Positions 43,830 through 52,481 of a stretch of DNA of 64,000 nt are shown piece by piece. The translations under genes and the position numbers were made by a program. Numbering within the stretch: the first letter of the stretch is position 1; the number at the start of each line of letters is the position of its first letter. Source of the DNA: DTWD01 sp963662965 (GTDB lineage Bacteria > Acidobacteriota > Vicinamibacteria > Vicinamibacterales > UBA8438); assembly GCA_963662965.1 (NCBI GenBank), contig OY759970.1:3720001-3784000 (forward strand), given 5' to 3'. The notes below the pieces were generated by a model, which was given only the letters and a program-made list of their open reading frames with translations, ran no database searches and was not told where the DNA came from.

Positions 43830-44395
43830 CGCCGACACGCGAAGACGCCTGGGCGCTTCTGACCGAATACACGAGCGGTGAGGGCCTGCTGAAGCACGCG
43901 CTTGCCGTCGAAGCCGGCGTGCGTGGGTACGCCGGTCTGTTCGGCGAAAACGAAGAGGCGTGGGGCGTCGTCGGTCTCATCCATGATTTCGACTATGAGC
44001 GGTGGCCCGACCCGGCTGACCATCCGTTCCGTGGCAGCGAGATCCTGCGTGCCCGCGGCTATCCGGAGTTCATGATCCGCGCCATCTTGTCGCACGCGGA
44101 TTACAGTGGGGTGGCACGCGACTCGAAGCTCGAGCACACCTTGTTTGCCTGCGACGAGCTCGCCGGTTTCATCACGGCGGCCGCGCTGGTCCGACCGACG
44201 AAGAGCGTGCTCGATCTGGAGGCCCGATCCGTCAAGAAGCGGATGAAGGACAAAGCCTTTGCCCGCGCCGTGAGCCGTGACGACCTGCGGCAGGGTGCGG
44301 AGGAGCTCGGCTTGGCCCTCGACGAGCACGTCACCAACGTCATCGGCTTCATGCGGGCTCACGCCGAGGCGATCGGCTTGAAGGGCAGCTTGTGA
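43826..44395 (+). CDS. HD-domain hydrolase (HDIG-like)
   Basis: A 189-residue protein overlapping the symporter stop by four bases. HD superfamily metal residues are visible: LLKHALAVEAGVRGYAGLFG (H24), GLIHDFDYERW (H53-D54), ILSHADYSG (H90) and the ensuing CDELAGFITAAALVRPTKSV loop. Members of this short HDIG group are phosphohydrolases acting on nucleotides or small phosphates. The coupling to a dicarboxylate symporter is a genomic observation, not a known functional link. It is followed by an ABC exporter cluster about 85 bp downstream. Confidence 0.85.
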   Translation: MTPTREDAWALLTEYTSGEGLLKHALAVEAGVRGYAGLFGENEEAWGVVGLIHDFDYERWPDPADHPFRGSEILRARGYPEFMIRAILSHADYSGVARDSKLEHTLFACDELAGFITAAALVRPTKSVLDLEARSVKKRMKDKAFARAVSRDDLRQGAEELGLALDEHVTNVIGFMRAHAEAIGLKGSL

Positions 44396-44480
44396 GTGCG
44401 GTGCCCCCTCCGTATCGAACACATCTCGTGACCGCGCCGTATACCCGTTCGATGCGCATGAGCCGCCGGACAGTGATGCG

Positions 44481-45416
44481 ATGAGCGACGGGGACGCCGC
44501 GTCCGCGGTCGTCCAGCTGGCCGGCGTGAGCGTGAGCTACGGTCGTCAGCGGACGTTGCGCGACGTGACCGCCGACTTCCCGCCCGGGGCGGTCGGCCTG
44601 CTCGGCCCCAACGGCGCGGGGAAGAGCACGATGCTGAGGGCGCTCCTCGGCTTCGTCCGGCTAGACGCCGGGCGGATGCGCGTGCTCGGCATGGACGTTA
44701 CCCAGCGTCCCCTCGACATCCGGGCGCGGCTCGGCTATATGCCTGAATCCGACGCCCAGATTCCCGGTATCAACGCGGTCACCTTTGTCGCCTATTGCGG
44801 CCAGCTCGCCGGACTTCCGACCACCGATGCGATGCAGCGCGCACACGAGGTGCTCTTTTACGTCGGGCTCGGTGAGGTGCGTTATCGCAAGGTCGATACG
44901 TACTCGACCGGGATGAAGCAACGGGTCAAGCTCGCCCAGGCGCTGGTCCATGATCCGGACGTGCTGTTTCTCGACGAGCCGACGAACGGGATGGACCCGA
45001 AGGGACGCGACGAGATGCTGGCGCTGATCTGGGATCTGGCCCACCGCAAAGGGGTCAACCTCATTCTGTCGTCGCATCTGCTGCCCGACGTCGAGTCGAC
45101 CTGCGACCAGGTGATCGTCCTGCACGAGGGTCGGGTCGCGGCGGGTGGTCCAATCGCCGAGCTCAAGGGCCCAAGCCGACGCGCGTTCGAGATTCGGGTA
45201 AAGGGCGACATCGATCAGTTCGTCGCCGGGCTCCGTGACGCTGGGGTCGAGTGCCACAGCACCGACGAGGACGTCATGCGCGTGCTTATCAGCGACGACC
45301 GCGGGGTGCAAGACCTCTTTGCGCTGGCCGTCGCCCACGATGTACAAGTGCGCCACCTGCGACCGAGCGTCCAGACGCTGGAAGACGTGTTCGCGAAGGC
45401 CATTGGCGAAGAGTGA
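44481..45416 (+). CDS. ABC transporter ATP-binding protein (exporter unit, first)
   Basis: A 311-residue ATPase of the CcmA/NatA type from ATG 44481. Walker A is GLLGPNGAGKSTMLRALLGF, signature YSTGMKQRVKLAQALV, Walker B VLFLDEPTNGMDP and the H-loop region NLILSSHLLPDVE. A C-terminal extension (RAFEIRVKGDIDQFVAGLRD) is typical of ABC-2 exporters. It forms a set of two ATPase-permease pairs with the following genes; such duplicated pairs are common in Acidobacteriota and the export substrate is unknown. Confidence 0.9.
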   Translation: MSDGDAASAVVQLAGVSVSYGRQRTLRDVTADFPPGAVGLLGPNGAGKSTMLRALLGFVRLDAGRMRVLGMDVTQRPLDIRARLGYMPESDAQIPGINAVTFVAYCGQLAGLPTTDAMQRAHEVLFYVGLGEVRYRKVDTYSTGMKQRVKLAQALVHDPDVLFLDEPTNGMDPKGRDEMLALIWDLAHRKGVNLILSSHLLPDVESTCDQVIVLHEGRVAAGGPIAELKGPSRRAFEIRVKGDIDQFVAGLRDAGVECHSTDEDVMRVLISDDRGVQDLFALAVAHDVQVRHLRPSVQTLEDVFAKAIGEE

Positions 45417-45481
45417 ACCTTGAACCGTGAACCCGTGAACCTTGAACCTCGCGTGCTGAGATAGGGAAGGCGCAGGCGTCC

Positions 45482-46321
45482 GTGCCCATTCACGATCAGA
45501 GCTACAAGCGGTACACCGGCACGCGGAATCCGTCCGGGACGGCCTAGAGGATCATCGCGTGGACCGGCATCAAGTCGATGCTGTCGGCGCGCTCGTTCCT
45601 GCTCGTGCTCCTCTTCGCGTGGGCGCAGTTCCTCGTGCGCGCGGTGACGATCTACCTCGGTGAGAACTTCCCGCAGATGGAGATCCTGGCGCCATCGCCC
45701 TCCATGTTCCGGGACTTTTTCGAGCAGCAGGGGTTCTTCGTCTTCGTCGTGACGGTCTACGTCGGTGCCGGTATCGTCGCGAACGACCGACGCGCCAACG
45801 CGCTCCAGATCTATCTGGCGAAGCCGTTGACGCGCGTCGAGTATGTCGCCGGCAAGCTGGGCGTACTGATGGCGTTTCTCCTCCTCGTGACCTGGGTGCC
45901 GGCCATGCTGCTGCTGCTGTTGCAGGCGATGTTTGCCGGGAACGTCGCCTTCCTCCGCGAGCATACGTTTCTCATTCCGGCGATCACCGTCTTCGCGTTC
46001 CTGCAAGTACTCGTCGCGTCGTTCGCAATCCTGGCGCTCTCGTCGCTCTCGACCAGCCCGCGGTACGTCGGGATGCTCTATGCCGGTGCGGTGATCTTCA
46101 CGCAAGTGGTCTTCGAGATCGTGCGCGGATCGACCGGACGGAGCGATGTGTCATGGCTCTCGTTCAGCGCCAGCCTCAACCAGGTGGGCGACGTCATCTT
46201 CCGGGCCGAGCCGCGATACGACACCCCATGGGGGGTGTCGTTGCTCGCGCTTGCCGTGCTGGTGGCGATCTCGCTCTGGGTGCTCGAGCGGCGGATTCGT
46301 GGCGTGGAGATCGTCACGTGA
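45482..46321 (+). pseudogene. ABC-2 permease, in-frame TAG near the N-terminus
   Basis: GTG 45482 opens the family's conserved start (SYKRYTGTRNPSGTA) and is then interrupted by TAG 45545-45547, where related permeases have Trp (TGG to TAG). The frame continues intact through SFLLVLLFAWAQFLVRAVTI, VYVGAGIVANDRRANALQIY, LAKPLTRVEYVAGKLGVLMA and LWVLERRIRGVEIV to TGA 46319-46321. All transmembrane helices lie after the stop, so initiation at ATG 45578 could still give a nearly complete permease of 247 residues, though there is no good ribosome binding site there. It overlaps the next ATPase gene (GTGA). Confidence 0.6.
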
Positions 46322-47244
46322 GCGACGCGGTCGTCTCGGTGACGGCGCTCTCGAAGTGGTACGGTCAGGTGATTGGGCTCAATGACGTCACCGTCGCGGT
46401 GCCGCCTGGCATCACCGGCCTGCTCGGTCCAAACGGTGCCGGTAAGTCGACCCTCCTCAAGCTCGTGACCGGTCAGCTGCGTCCGAGCAAGGGGCAGGTC
46501 CACGTGCTGGGCGAGCCGATCTGGGGGAATCCCGCGATCTATCGGCGTATCGGTTACTGCCCGGATCAAGACGCGTTCTACGAACGCATGACCGGCTTGG
46601 AGTGGATGTCGGGGCTCCTGCGTCTCACCGGATTCAAGGATGACGACGCCGTTGAGACTGCGCGCCGTGCGCTCGACGACGTCGGGCTGCTCGATGCGGC
46701 CGACAAGAAGATCGGTGGCTACAGCAAGGGGATGCGCCAACGCGTCAAGCTGGCCCAAGCGATCGCGCACGACCCCGATTTACTGGTGCTCGACGAGCCG
46801 CTCGCCGGCATGGATCCGATCGGTCGCCGTCGCACGATGGCGATGGTGAGGGCGTGGGCGCGTGCCGGCAAGAGCATCATCATCTCGAGCCACATCCTGC
46901 ACGAGATCGAACTGATGACGCCGAACATCCTGCTGATCAACAACGGACGGATCTTGGCGGAAGGCAACGTGCATCAGATTCGCGATCTGATTGACGAGCA
47001 TCCGCACCGAGTGCAGATCGCGGCGGCAGATCCGCGGCGACTCGCGCGCCGAATGCTCGACTATTCGCACGTCATCGGCCTGAGTCTGCAGGAAAGGGGC
47101 ATCACCGTGCAGACGAACCAGCCCGACGAGTTCTACACCCAACTGACGGCATTGGCGGCCGATGGCACGGTCGGCGCGATTGATGAAGTGACCTCACTCG
47201 ACGATAACTTGAAGTCGATCTTCACGTATCTGGTCAAGCAGTGA
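46318..47244 (+). CDS. ABC transporter ATP-binding protein (exporter unit, second)
   Basis: A 308-residue ATPase starting at GTG 46318, overlapping the permease stop. Motifs are GLLGPNGAGKSTLLKLVTGQ (Walker A), YSKGMRQRVKLAQAIA (signature), LLVLDEPLAGMDPIGRRR (Walker B) and IIISSHILHEIELM (H-loop). The C-terminal DPRRLARRMLDYSHVIGLSL region is the ABC-2 accessory domain. With the neighbouring permease (47257) it is the second half of a duplicated exporter. Substrate unknown. Confidence 0.9.
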   Translation: MSDAVVSVTALSKWYGQVIGLNDVTVAVPPGITGLLGPNGAGKSTLLKLVTGQLRPSKGQVHVLGEPIWGNPAIYRRIGYCPDQDAFYERMTGLEWMSGLLRLTGFKDDDAVETARRALDDVGLLDAADKKIGGYSKGMRQRVKLAQAIAHDPDLLVLDEPLAGMDPIGRRRTMAMVRAWARAGKSIIISSHILHEIELMTPNILLINNGRILAEGNVHQIRDLIDEHPHRVQIAAADPRRLARRMLDYSHVIGLSLQERGITVQTNQPDEFYTQLTALAADGTVGAIDEVTSLDDNLKSIFTYLVKQ

Positions 47245-47256
47245 CGCACTGACGCA

Positions 47257-48123
47257 ATGACAATGCCGAACCAGACACGCTCCGCCCCATTGTTCGTCAC
47301 CGCCGCGCTTCGCGTGTTCGACCTCAGTGTCGGCGAGATGCTCTGGTCGCGACGCACCATCTTCATGGCGTTGGTCGTCGGCGGGCCGGTGGTTGTCGCG
47401 GTGGCGCTCCGCGCGCTGTCGGCGTTCGAGATGATGAATATCGACGGGGCCCAGGACGGACGTTCCCTGGCGATGACCGGGCCGAGCATCTTCGGCGCCA
47501 TGGTCTGGGTGCTGTACCTGCGCTTCTCGGTCCCGGTGCTTGGGGCGTTCTACGGGACGGCGCTCATTGCCGACGAAGTGGAGGACAAGACGATCACGTA
47601 CCTGTTCACCCGGCCGATCGCGCGCGGTGCGGTCCTCGTCGGGAAGTACCTCGCCTATCTCCTGTGCGCCACGGCGATCGTGCTGCCCTCGGTCATGCTG
47701 GTCTATTTCCTGGTGGTGCCGATTCAGGGGGGCGGTATCGGTGAGAATTTCCCGTCGCTCGTCGTCGACCTTGCGGTGATTGCCGTCGGCCTCGCCGTCT
47801 ACGGCGCGGTCTTTGCGTCGGTCGGCGCCTGGTTCAAGCGTCCGCTCCTGACGGGATTGGTGTTCGTGTTCGGATGGGAGCCGGTCGCGGTGCTCATTCC
47901 GGGTTACATGAAGAACCTGACGGTCGCCTACTACCTCCAAGGGCTGGTGCCGCACGCGGCGCCGCAGGAGGGTGCCATCAACCTGGTGCGCGCGATGCTC
48001 GAGCGCGTCCAGGCGCCCCCATCCCTCGGGGCCAGTCTTCTCGCCCTCCTGCTGATCTGGACCGTGTCGCTCTTCGTGTCGACCCGCGTGGTCGAGGGCC
48101 GCGAGTACGTCCTCGATCAGTGA
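47257..48123 (+). CDS. ABC-2 type permease
   Basis: A 288-residue protein from ATG 47257 with six predicted helices: LVVGGPVVVAVALRALSAF, GAMVWVLYLRFSVPVLGAFY, TALIADEVEDKTITYLFTRP (cytoplasmic motif shared by ABC-2 permeases), YLAYLLCATAIVLPSVMLVY, VVDLAVIAVGLAVYGAVFAS and LLALLLIWTVSLFVSTRVVE. It completes the four-gene exporter and sits 12 bp after the second ATPase. In-frame and intact, unlike the first permease. Confidence 0.85.
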   Translation: MTMPNQTRSAPLFVTAALRVFDLSVGEMLWSRRTIFMALVVGGPVVVAVALRALSAFEMMNIDGAQDGRSLAMTGPSIFGAMVWVLYLRFSVPVLGAFYGTALIADEVEDKTITYLFTRPIARGAVLVGKYLAYLLCATAIVLPSVMLVYFLVVPIQGGGIGENFPSLVVDLAVIAVGLAVYGAVFASVGAWFKRPLLTGLVFVFGWEPVAVLIPGYMKNLTVAYYLQGLVPHAAPQEGAINLVRAMLERVQAPPSLGASLLALLLIWTVSLFVSTRVVEGREYVLDQ

Positions 48124-48162
48124 GGGTGCCGGCGCCGCTCGCGCACATCCCTCGGAAATATA

Positions 48163-49411
48163 TGGACTCCTCCTGGGGGCAAGAGAGCGACGGCGGAACA
48201 GCCACCAGCTTGGGTGCAGCAAGATATCCGGCCTCTGGTGTGGCACCACTGCGGTTCCGGGCCACGATGGACAAGGCGCTACATCGGGGACCAGAGACCG
48301 GCACGGGCTGACAGGGGTACCCAGTGTCTGAATCGGTCGCGTCCGATGTCGGTCCGACCTGTGGGGTCATCACATGTTTCTCACGTAGCTACTCGAAGCG
48401 GACGGGGTCCATGGTGACGGCCCCCTGGTGGAGGGGTGTGCACGCGGTGCCGGTGCGCTGCCGGCGGTGGCCGGCGAGCACCACGCTGCGCGCCCCGTGC
48501 GTCAGGAGGGAGCGTAGATACCGGTGGCCCTGTTTGGTGATCGCGCCCCGGCGCCGCCGGGTGCCACTGGAGTGTTCCCGGGGCGTGAGCCCCAGCCAGC
48601 TCGCAAACTGCCGGCCCCGCCGGAACGCGTGGATGTGCCCGACGCTCGCCACGAGCGCGGTGGCGGTCAAGAGCCCGACCCCCGGCACCTCGGAAGCAAC
48701 CGCTGCGTTCCCGCGTCGTGGGCCGCAAAGGTCGTGAGCTGTTGTTCCACCGTCTGAATGCGGGTTTCGCGCTCGCGGAGCTCCGCGTCGACGAGTCCCA
48801 GGGCGGTGCGCAGGTGGACCGGCAGCGGAAGCTCCGCGTCTTCGAGCAGCCGCGGGAGCTGCGTCAGGACGGTCCGCGCCCCCAGGGACAGCGTGACGCC
48901 GTGTTCGCGCAGCAGGCCCCGGACGGCAGTGGTGCGGGTCGTCATCCACTGCTGCCGCACGCGCGGTGTAACGCGACGAGCGCTTGCTGCTCAGGACGCT
49001 TCACCGCCCCCGGCACCACCGTCCCGCTGCGGGCCGCCTCCACTAACGCCTCGACGTCGGTGCGACCCGTCTTCTGCCGCCGTACGTAGGGGCGCACATA
49101 CTGCGCCGGCAGCAGCGACACCTGATGCCCGCAGCGGCGCGCGACCCGTCCCCAGTGATGCGCCATGCCACACGCGTCCATGACGACGTGACTGGCCGCC
49201 TGCGTGCGGCAGAACCGTTCGAACTGGCGGCGCGTGAAGCGATGATGGGCCTGGAGGCACCCCCGCCGGTCGGCGACAGCGACTTCGAAGACACTCTTTG
49301 CGAGATCAACCGCGACGGTCGTAGGATGCATGATGGTCTCCTCTCCAGTTTGTGGTTTCCGGTCCGCTTGTCACGGCCATGATGCCGCAACAAGGGACCG
49401 GGAGGAGTCCA
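48163..49411 (-). mobile_element. IS110-family insertion sequence (IS1111-like), degraded
   Basis: About 1.25 kb carrying a broken IS110 transposase. Near the outer limits are inverted repeats, 13 of 14 bases identical: TGGACTCCTCCTGG at 48163-48176 and the complement of TGGACTCCTCCCGG at 49398-49411. Short subterminal inverted repeats of this length fit the IS1111 subgroup. Exact ends cannot be fixed without another copy. Confidence 0.7.
48389..49331 (-). pseudogene. IS110-family transposase, two frameshifts and lost C-terminus
   Basis: Three frames read in order give the transposase. The RuvC-like DEDD N-terminal domain begins at ATG 49331: TTVAVDLAKSVFEVAVADRR, VVMDACGMAHHWGRVARRCG, YVRPYVRRQKTGRTDVEALV. 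After a shift near 48960 comes the central helical part (QQWMTTRTTAVRGLLREHGV). After another near 48690 comes the Transposase_20 domain (VPGVGLLTATALVASVGHIH, REHSSGTRRRRGAITKQGHR, YLRSLLTHGARSVV). The final 60-70 residues are not recognisable. The element is dead. Confidence 0.85.
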
Positions 49412-49585
49412 GTCCATGACCGGCTCGCCTCGAGGAGCATCCGGCACTCGGAGGAACGGGAGGCGTCGTCTGGCCGAAGGCAGACGGTTTCTTCCGAGAT
49501 AGGCTCGACCGTCGCCGCGCGGTCCCGACGCCCCACTCCGTTCGCTCGCGTAGTGGCGAGCAGCCAGATCTTGTCCGGTATGATC

Positions 49586-49673
49586 AGGGCGCGCACGGCG
49601 CGCCCCGGCGGCACGGAGTGGGGCACAGGGCCCCCACGAGTGCCGCCGGCGGGGTTCGGGGCAGCCAGCCCCG
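49586..49673 (+). repeat. Dispersed two-hairpin intergenic repeat, copy C
   Basis: First hairpin GGGCGCGC-acg-GCGCGCCC (49587-49605), spacer GGCACGGAGTGGGGC, an insert with CCCCCACGAGTGCCGCCGG that is also present in copy B, and the tail hairpin CGGGGC / GCCCCG (49657-49673). It ends 8 bp before the ATG at 49682, so it lies in the 5' leader of that gene. The bases 49412-49585 between the IS and this repeat hold nothing recognisable. Confidence 0.72.
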
Positions 49674-49681
49674 TCTGATTT

Positions 49682-50704
49682 ATGACCGCTCGCACGCGAT
49701 ACGTCATTCTCGGCGGCACCGGCGTTGTGGCGCTGGGCCTGCTGGCCGGGCTCGCGGCCTACCTCACCGGTGGCATGCCGACCGTCGCCGTGGCGCAGGA
49801 GCGCCCCGACGAGTTCCGGTATGTGCCGGCCGATGCGAGCATTATTGGATTTGCCGATGTGCGCGGCCTGATGTACTCAGAGCTGCGCGAGCGACTTCGC
49901 GCGCTGGAGCCTGACGCGCAGTCCGGCGGTCGGGGGAAGTTCCAGGAGCAGACCGGCATCGACCTTGAGAACGACATCGACCGCGTCGTGGCGGGCCTGG
50001 TGCCAGACGGGTCGGACGAGCCGCGCGGCATCGTCGTGTTGAGCGGTCGGTTCGACGTCGCTCGACTTGAATCGCTCGCGCGGGAGAATGGTGGCGTGGT
50101 GTCGGAGTACCAGGGGCGGCGGCTCATCACCGTGCCGCGGCAGCCCGATCCGAGCGCGGAGGCAGAACCGCAGGAGAGGCCCGATCTCACCATGGCGTTC
50201 GTCGAGCCGGGCGTCATTGCCCTCGGCTCGGATCTGATCGTGCGACAGGCTCTCGACCTGCCACCGGATGGGACCGGCGGCGTTGGTGGCAACGAAGAGC
50301 TGATGGGGCTGTTGAGCCACATCGATGGAGCGAGCAACGCCTGGACGATCGGTCGTCTCGATGGTCCCTGGGTTGAAGGGTTGATCCCGGATCAGATGGA
50401 AGCGCAGATCGCGCAAGTGTCGGCGTTCGCAATCGGCGGCCGAATCAACGGCGGGATTAGCGGAACGGTCATGGCGGAAACCCGCGACGAAGAGGCTGGT
50501 CGCAACCTGCACGACGTCGTCCAAGGCTTCATGGCGTTGGCGCGCATGCAAACGAGCTCCAGACCGGAGCTCGTCGGCTTGCTTGACTCGTTCCGGCTCG
50601 AGGCCAACGGCACGAACGTGACCCTCTCCTTCGATCTTCCCTCCGACCTTCTGCTGCAGCTGATCCCGGACGACACAGAAGCCAACCCAGCCGACGCGAA
50701 CTAG
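49682..50704 (+). CDS. Membrane-anchored protein of unknown function (DUF3352-like)
   Basis: A 340-residue protein from ATG 49682. A transmembrane anchor (VILGGTGVVALGLLAGLAAY) is followed by FRYVPADASIIGFADVRGLM, an opening shared with DUF3352-type proteins, and by GIVVLSGRFDVARLESLARE, RPDLTMAFVEPGVIALGSDL and a C-terminal half with ISGTVMAETRDEEAGRNLHD and LEANGTNVTLSFDLPSDLLL. It is predicted to face the periplasm. No catalytic motif recognised. The dispersed repeat forms its immediate upstream leader. Confidence 0.6.
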   Translation: MTARTRYVILGGTGVVALGLLAGLAAYLTGGMPTVAVAQERPDEFRYVPADASIIGFADVRGLMYSELRERLRALEPDAQSGGRGKFQEQTGIDLENDIDRVVAGLVPDGSDEPRGIVVLSGRFDVARLESLARENGGVVSEYQGRRLITVPRQPDPSAEAEPQERPDLTMAFVEPGVIALGSDLIVRQALDLPPDGTGGVGGNEELMGLLSHIDGASNAWTIGRLDGPWVEGLIPDQMEAQIAQVSAFAIGGRINGGISGTVMAETRDEEAGRNLHDVVQGFMALARMQTSSRPELVGLLDSFRLEANGTNVTLSFDLPSDLLLQLIPDDTEANPADAN

Positions 50705-50730
50705 GTCGTTGGCGCGGGTTCGACCGCTAC

Positions 50731-51147
50731 GTGTTCCTCGACCACATCTTTTTCTACGGCACCTTGATGCGCGACTTCCCACTCCGTCGGCGCGCTGGGC
50801 TTAATACCTGGCTGCAGTATGTCGGCCATGGTCGTGTGGCAGGGGCGCTGTTCGACCTTGGACCGTACCCGGCTTTGGTTAGCGGGGTCAGTGCGGTCGG
50901 CGGCGGTGACCACGAGGTGTGTGGCGAGGTCTATCGCATGCTGGCCCCCGACGCGCTTCTGGCCCGTGTCGATCGGATTGAAGACCATCGGCCGGAGGCG
51001 CCCGACGCCGGCCAGTACCGCCGGCTCGCGTTGGCGGCGCACTTGGACGACGGTCGGACAGTGGACGTGTGGGCGTATGTCTACAACCGGTCCACGACCT
51101 CGGCCGCGCGGATTGCGGATGGCGACTACCGTCACCACGTGCAGTAG
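50731..51147 (+). CDS. Gamma-glutamylcyclotransferase-like (AIG2/GGCT) protein
   Basis: A 138-residue protein from GTG 50731. It starts with the GGCT signature IFFYGTLMRDFPLRRRAGL (the YGTLxxG phosphate/glutamyl loop) and has GRVAGALFDLGPYPALVSG and the acidic EVYRMLAPDALLARVDRIED. The C-terminal AYVYNRSTT is typical. These fold-members cyclise gamma-glutamyl peptides or act as regulators; a Glu needed for catalysis is likely in the EVYRM segment. It lies 26 bp after the anchored-protein gene, so the two may be cotranscribed. Confidence 0.82.
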   Translation: MFLDHIFFYGTLMRDFPLRRRAGLNTWLQYVGHGRVAGALFDLGPYPALVSGVSAVGGGDHEVCGEVYRMLAPDALLARVDRIEDHRPEAPDAGQYRRLALAAHLDDGRTVDVWAYVYNRSTTSAARIADGDYRHHVQ

Positions 51148-51156
51148 CGAGGAGTC

Positions 51157-51193
51157 TAGTGTCCCGAGTCACAAACTTCTGACTCGGACACTA
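51157..51193. terminator. Strong bidirectional terminator hairpin
   Basis: A 14-bp stem with one bulged C (TAGTGTCC(C)GAGTCA / TGACTCGGACACTA) and an 8-base loop lies between the convergent GGCT gene (ends 51147) and the PilZ-like gene (stop at 51191-51193 inside the right arm). Confidence 0.65.
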
Positions 51194-51556
51194 CATGGCG
51201 TGGTCGTCACTGCCGCCGACGCGGTCCGATTGCAACGCCTGCACGAAGTTGGTAATCGACGACGCCACGTGTGCCAACGGCTCGACGAACTCGACACCGG
51301 AGCAGTACGTCACCTGCTCCTGTTCGACGTCATCGATCGACGAGTGCACAACGCTACCCTTGACGACGAACGAGTCTGCGCCGAGCGTGAGCCGAAAATC
51401 GTGGAGGGAGTCGAGGTGGAGTGGAAAGGGGGTATCGATCTGAACACCGTGGGCTAAGATTTGCGTGATTCGCATCGGTTCGAACACCAGGATCTCGCCT
51501 TGCAGCTCACCGAGAATGTCGACGCGCCCCTCGTCGCGACAATTCTCATCTTTCAT
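51191..51556 (-). CDS. PilZ-like domain protein
   Basis: A 121-residue protein from ATG 51556 (an in-frame GTG lies four codons upstream). It has DENCRDEGRVDILGELQGEI, then ITQILAHGVQIDTPFPLHLD, LGADSFVVKGSVVHSSIDDV and the YCSGVEFVEPLAHVASSITN tail. The GV-D-ST-like AHGVQIDT and closing GVEFVEP follow the PilZ beta-barrel pattern, and an R-x3-R-like C-R-D-E-G-R stands at the start, so c-di-GMP binding is possible but not certain. Its stop codon lies in the terminator hairpin. Confidence 0.55.
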   Translation of the reverse strand: MKDENCRDEGRVDILGELQGEILVFEPMRITQILAHGVQIDTPFPLHLDSLHDFRLTLGADSFVVKGSVVHSSIDDVEQEQVTYCSGVEFVEPLAHVASSITNFVQALQSDRVGGSDDHAM

Positions 51557-51632
51557 GCGTTCGCGCACTACAGCATAGCGTCTTTGCTATGATTTGAACC
51601 CGTACGCGCGTGACAACGAGCGACGAAGAAGC

Positions 51633-52481
51633 ATGGCGTATCAAACAATCGGCGTCGTCGGATGTGGGCTCATGGGGTCTGGCATCGCACAGGTTGTGGC
51701 GCAGTCCGGCTACCGGACGGTCGTACGCGAGGTCGATGATGAGACGATCGCGAACGGCTTGGGACGGATCGAGGCGTTTCTCGCCGGCGGCATCGAGCGT
51801 GGAAAAGTATCGCGGGAGGAGAAGGACACCACGATGTCCAACCTCACCGGCACGACCAAACTCGGGGAGATGGATGAGTGCGATCTGATCATCGAAGCGA
51901 TTGTCGAAAACGTCGACGCCAAGCGCGGGGCGTTCGCAACGCTGGAGACCGTCGTCAGCCCCGACACGGTCTTCGCATCGAACACGTCGTCGCTCTGCAT
52001 CACCGAGCTGGCGTCGGCCACGGACCGGCCCGATCGCTTCATCGGGCTTCACTTCTTTAGCCCGGTCCCGGTGATGAAGCTGGTCGAGGTGATCCGCGGC
52101 CTGGCCACGAGCGACAAGACGTACCAACAGGTGTTCGCGTTCGGCCAAACGCTCGGCAAGGAACCGGTCACCGCACCGGATCGGCCCGGTTTCATCGCCA
52201 ACCGTCTCCTCATTCCGTATCTCCTCGATGCGATTCGGGCGTACGAGTCAGGCGTCGGGACCATCGAGGACATTGACAAGACGATGTCGCTCGGCTGCGG
52301 ACATCCGATGGGACCATTCACGCTGCTCGATTTCGTCGGGCTCGATACGACCTACTACATCGCGAACATCATGTACGACGAGTTTCGCGACCCGATGTAT
52401 GCGCCGCCGCCGCTCCTTAAGCGAATGGTCTTGGCCGGTCGCCACGGCCGGAAGAGCGGACGCGGCTTTTATGATTACTGA
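51633..52481 (+). CDS. hbd: 3-hydroxyacyl-CoA dehydrogenase (3-hydroxybutyryl-CoA type)
   Basis: A 282-residue NAD-dependent enzyme oxidising 3-hydroxyacyl-CoA (butanoate or fatty-acid metabolism). ATG 51633. NAD site GVVGCGLMGSGIAQVVAQSG, acyl-CoA pocket and catalytic residues ASNTSSLCITELAS and FIGLHFFSPVPVMKLVEVI (catalytic His), and C-terminal domain PGFIANRLLIPYLLDAIRAY, GHPMGPFTLLDFVGLDTTYY with GRKSGRGFYDY. It precedes folE with a one-base overlap (TGATG). Confidence 0.92.
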   Translation: MAYQTIGVVGCGLMGSGIAQVVAQSGYRTVVREVDDETIANGLGRIEAFLAGGIERGKVSREEKDTTMSNLTGTTKLGEMDECDLIIEAIVENVDAKRGAFATLETVVSPDTVFASNTSSLCITELASATDRPDRFIGLHFFSPVPVMKLVEVIRGLATSDKTYQQVFAFGQTLGKEPVTAPDRPGFIANRLLIPYLLDAIRAYESGVGTIEDIDKTMSLGCGHPMGPFTLLDFVGLDTTYYIANIMYDEFRDPMYAPPPLLKRMVLAGRHGRKSGRGFYDY

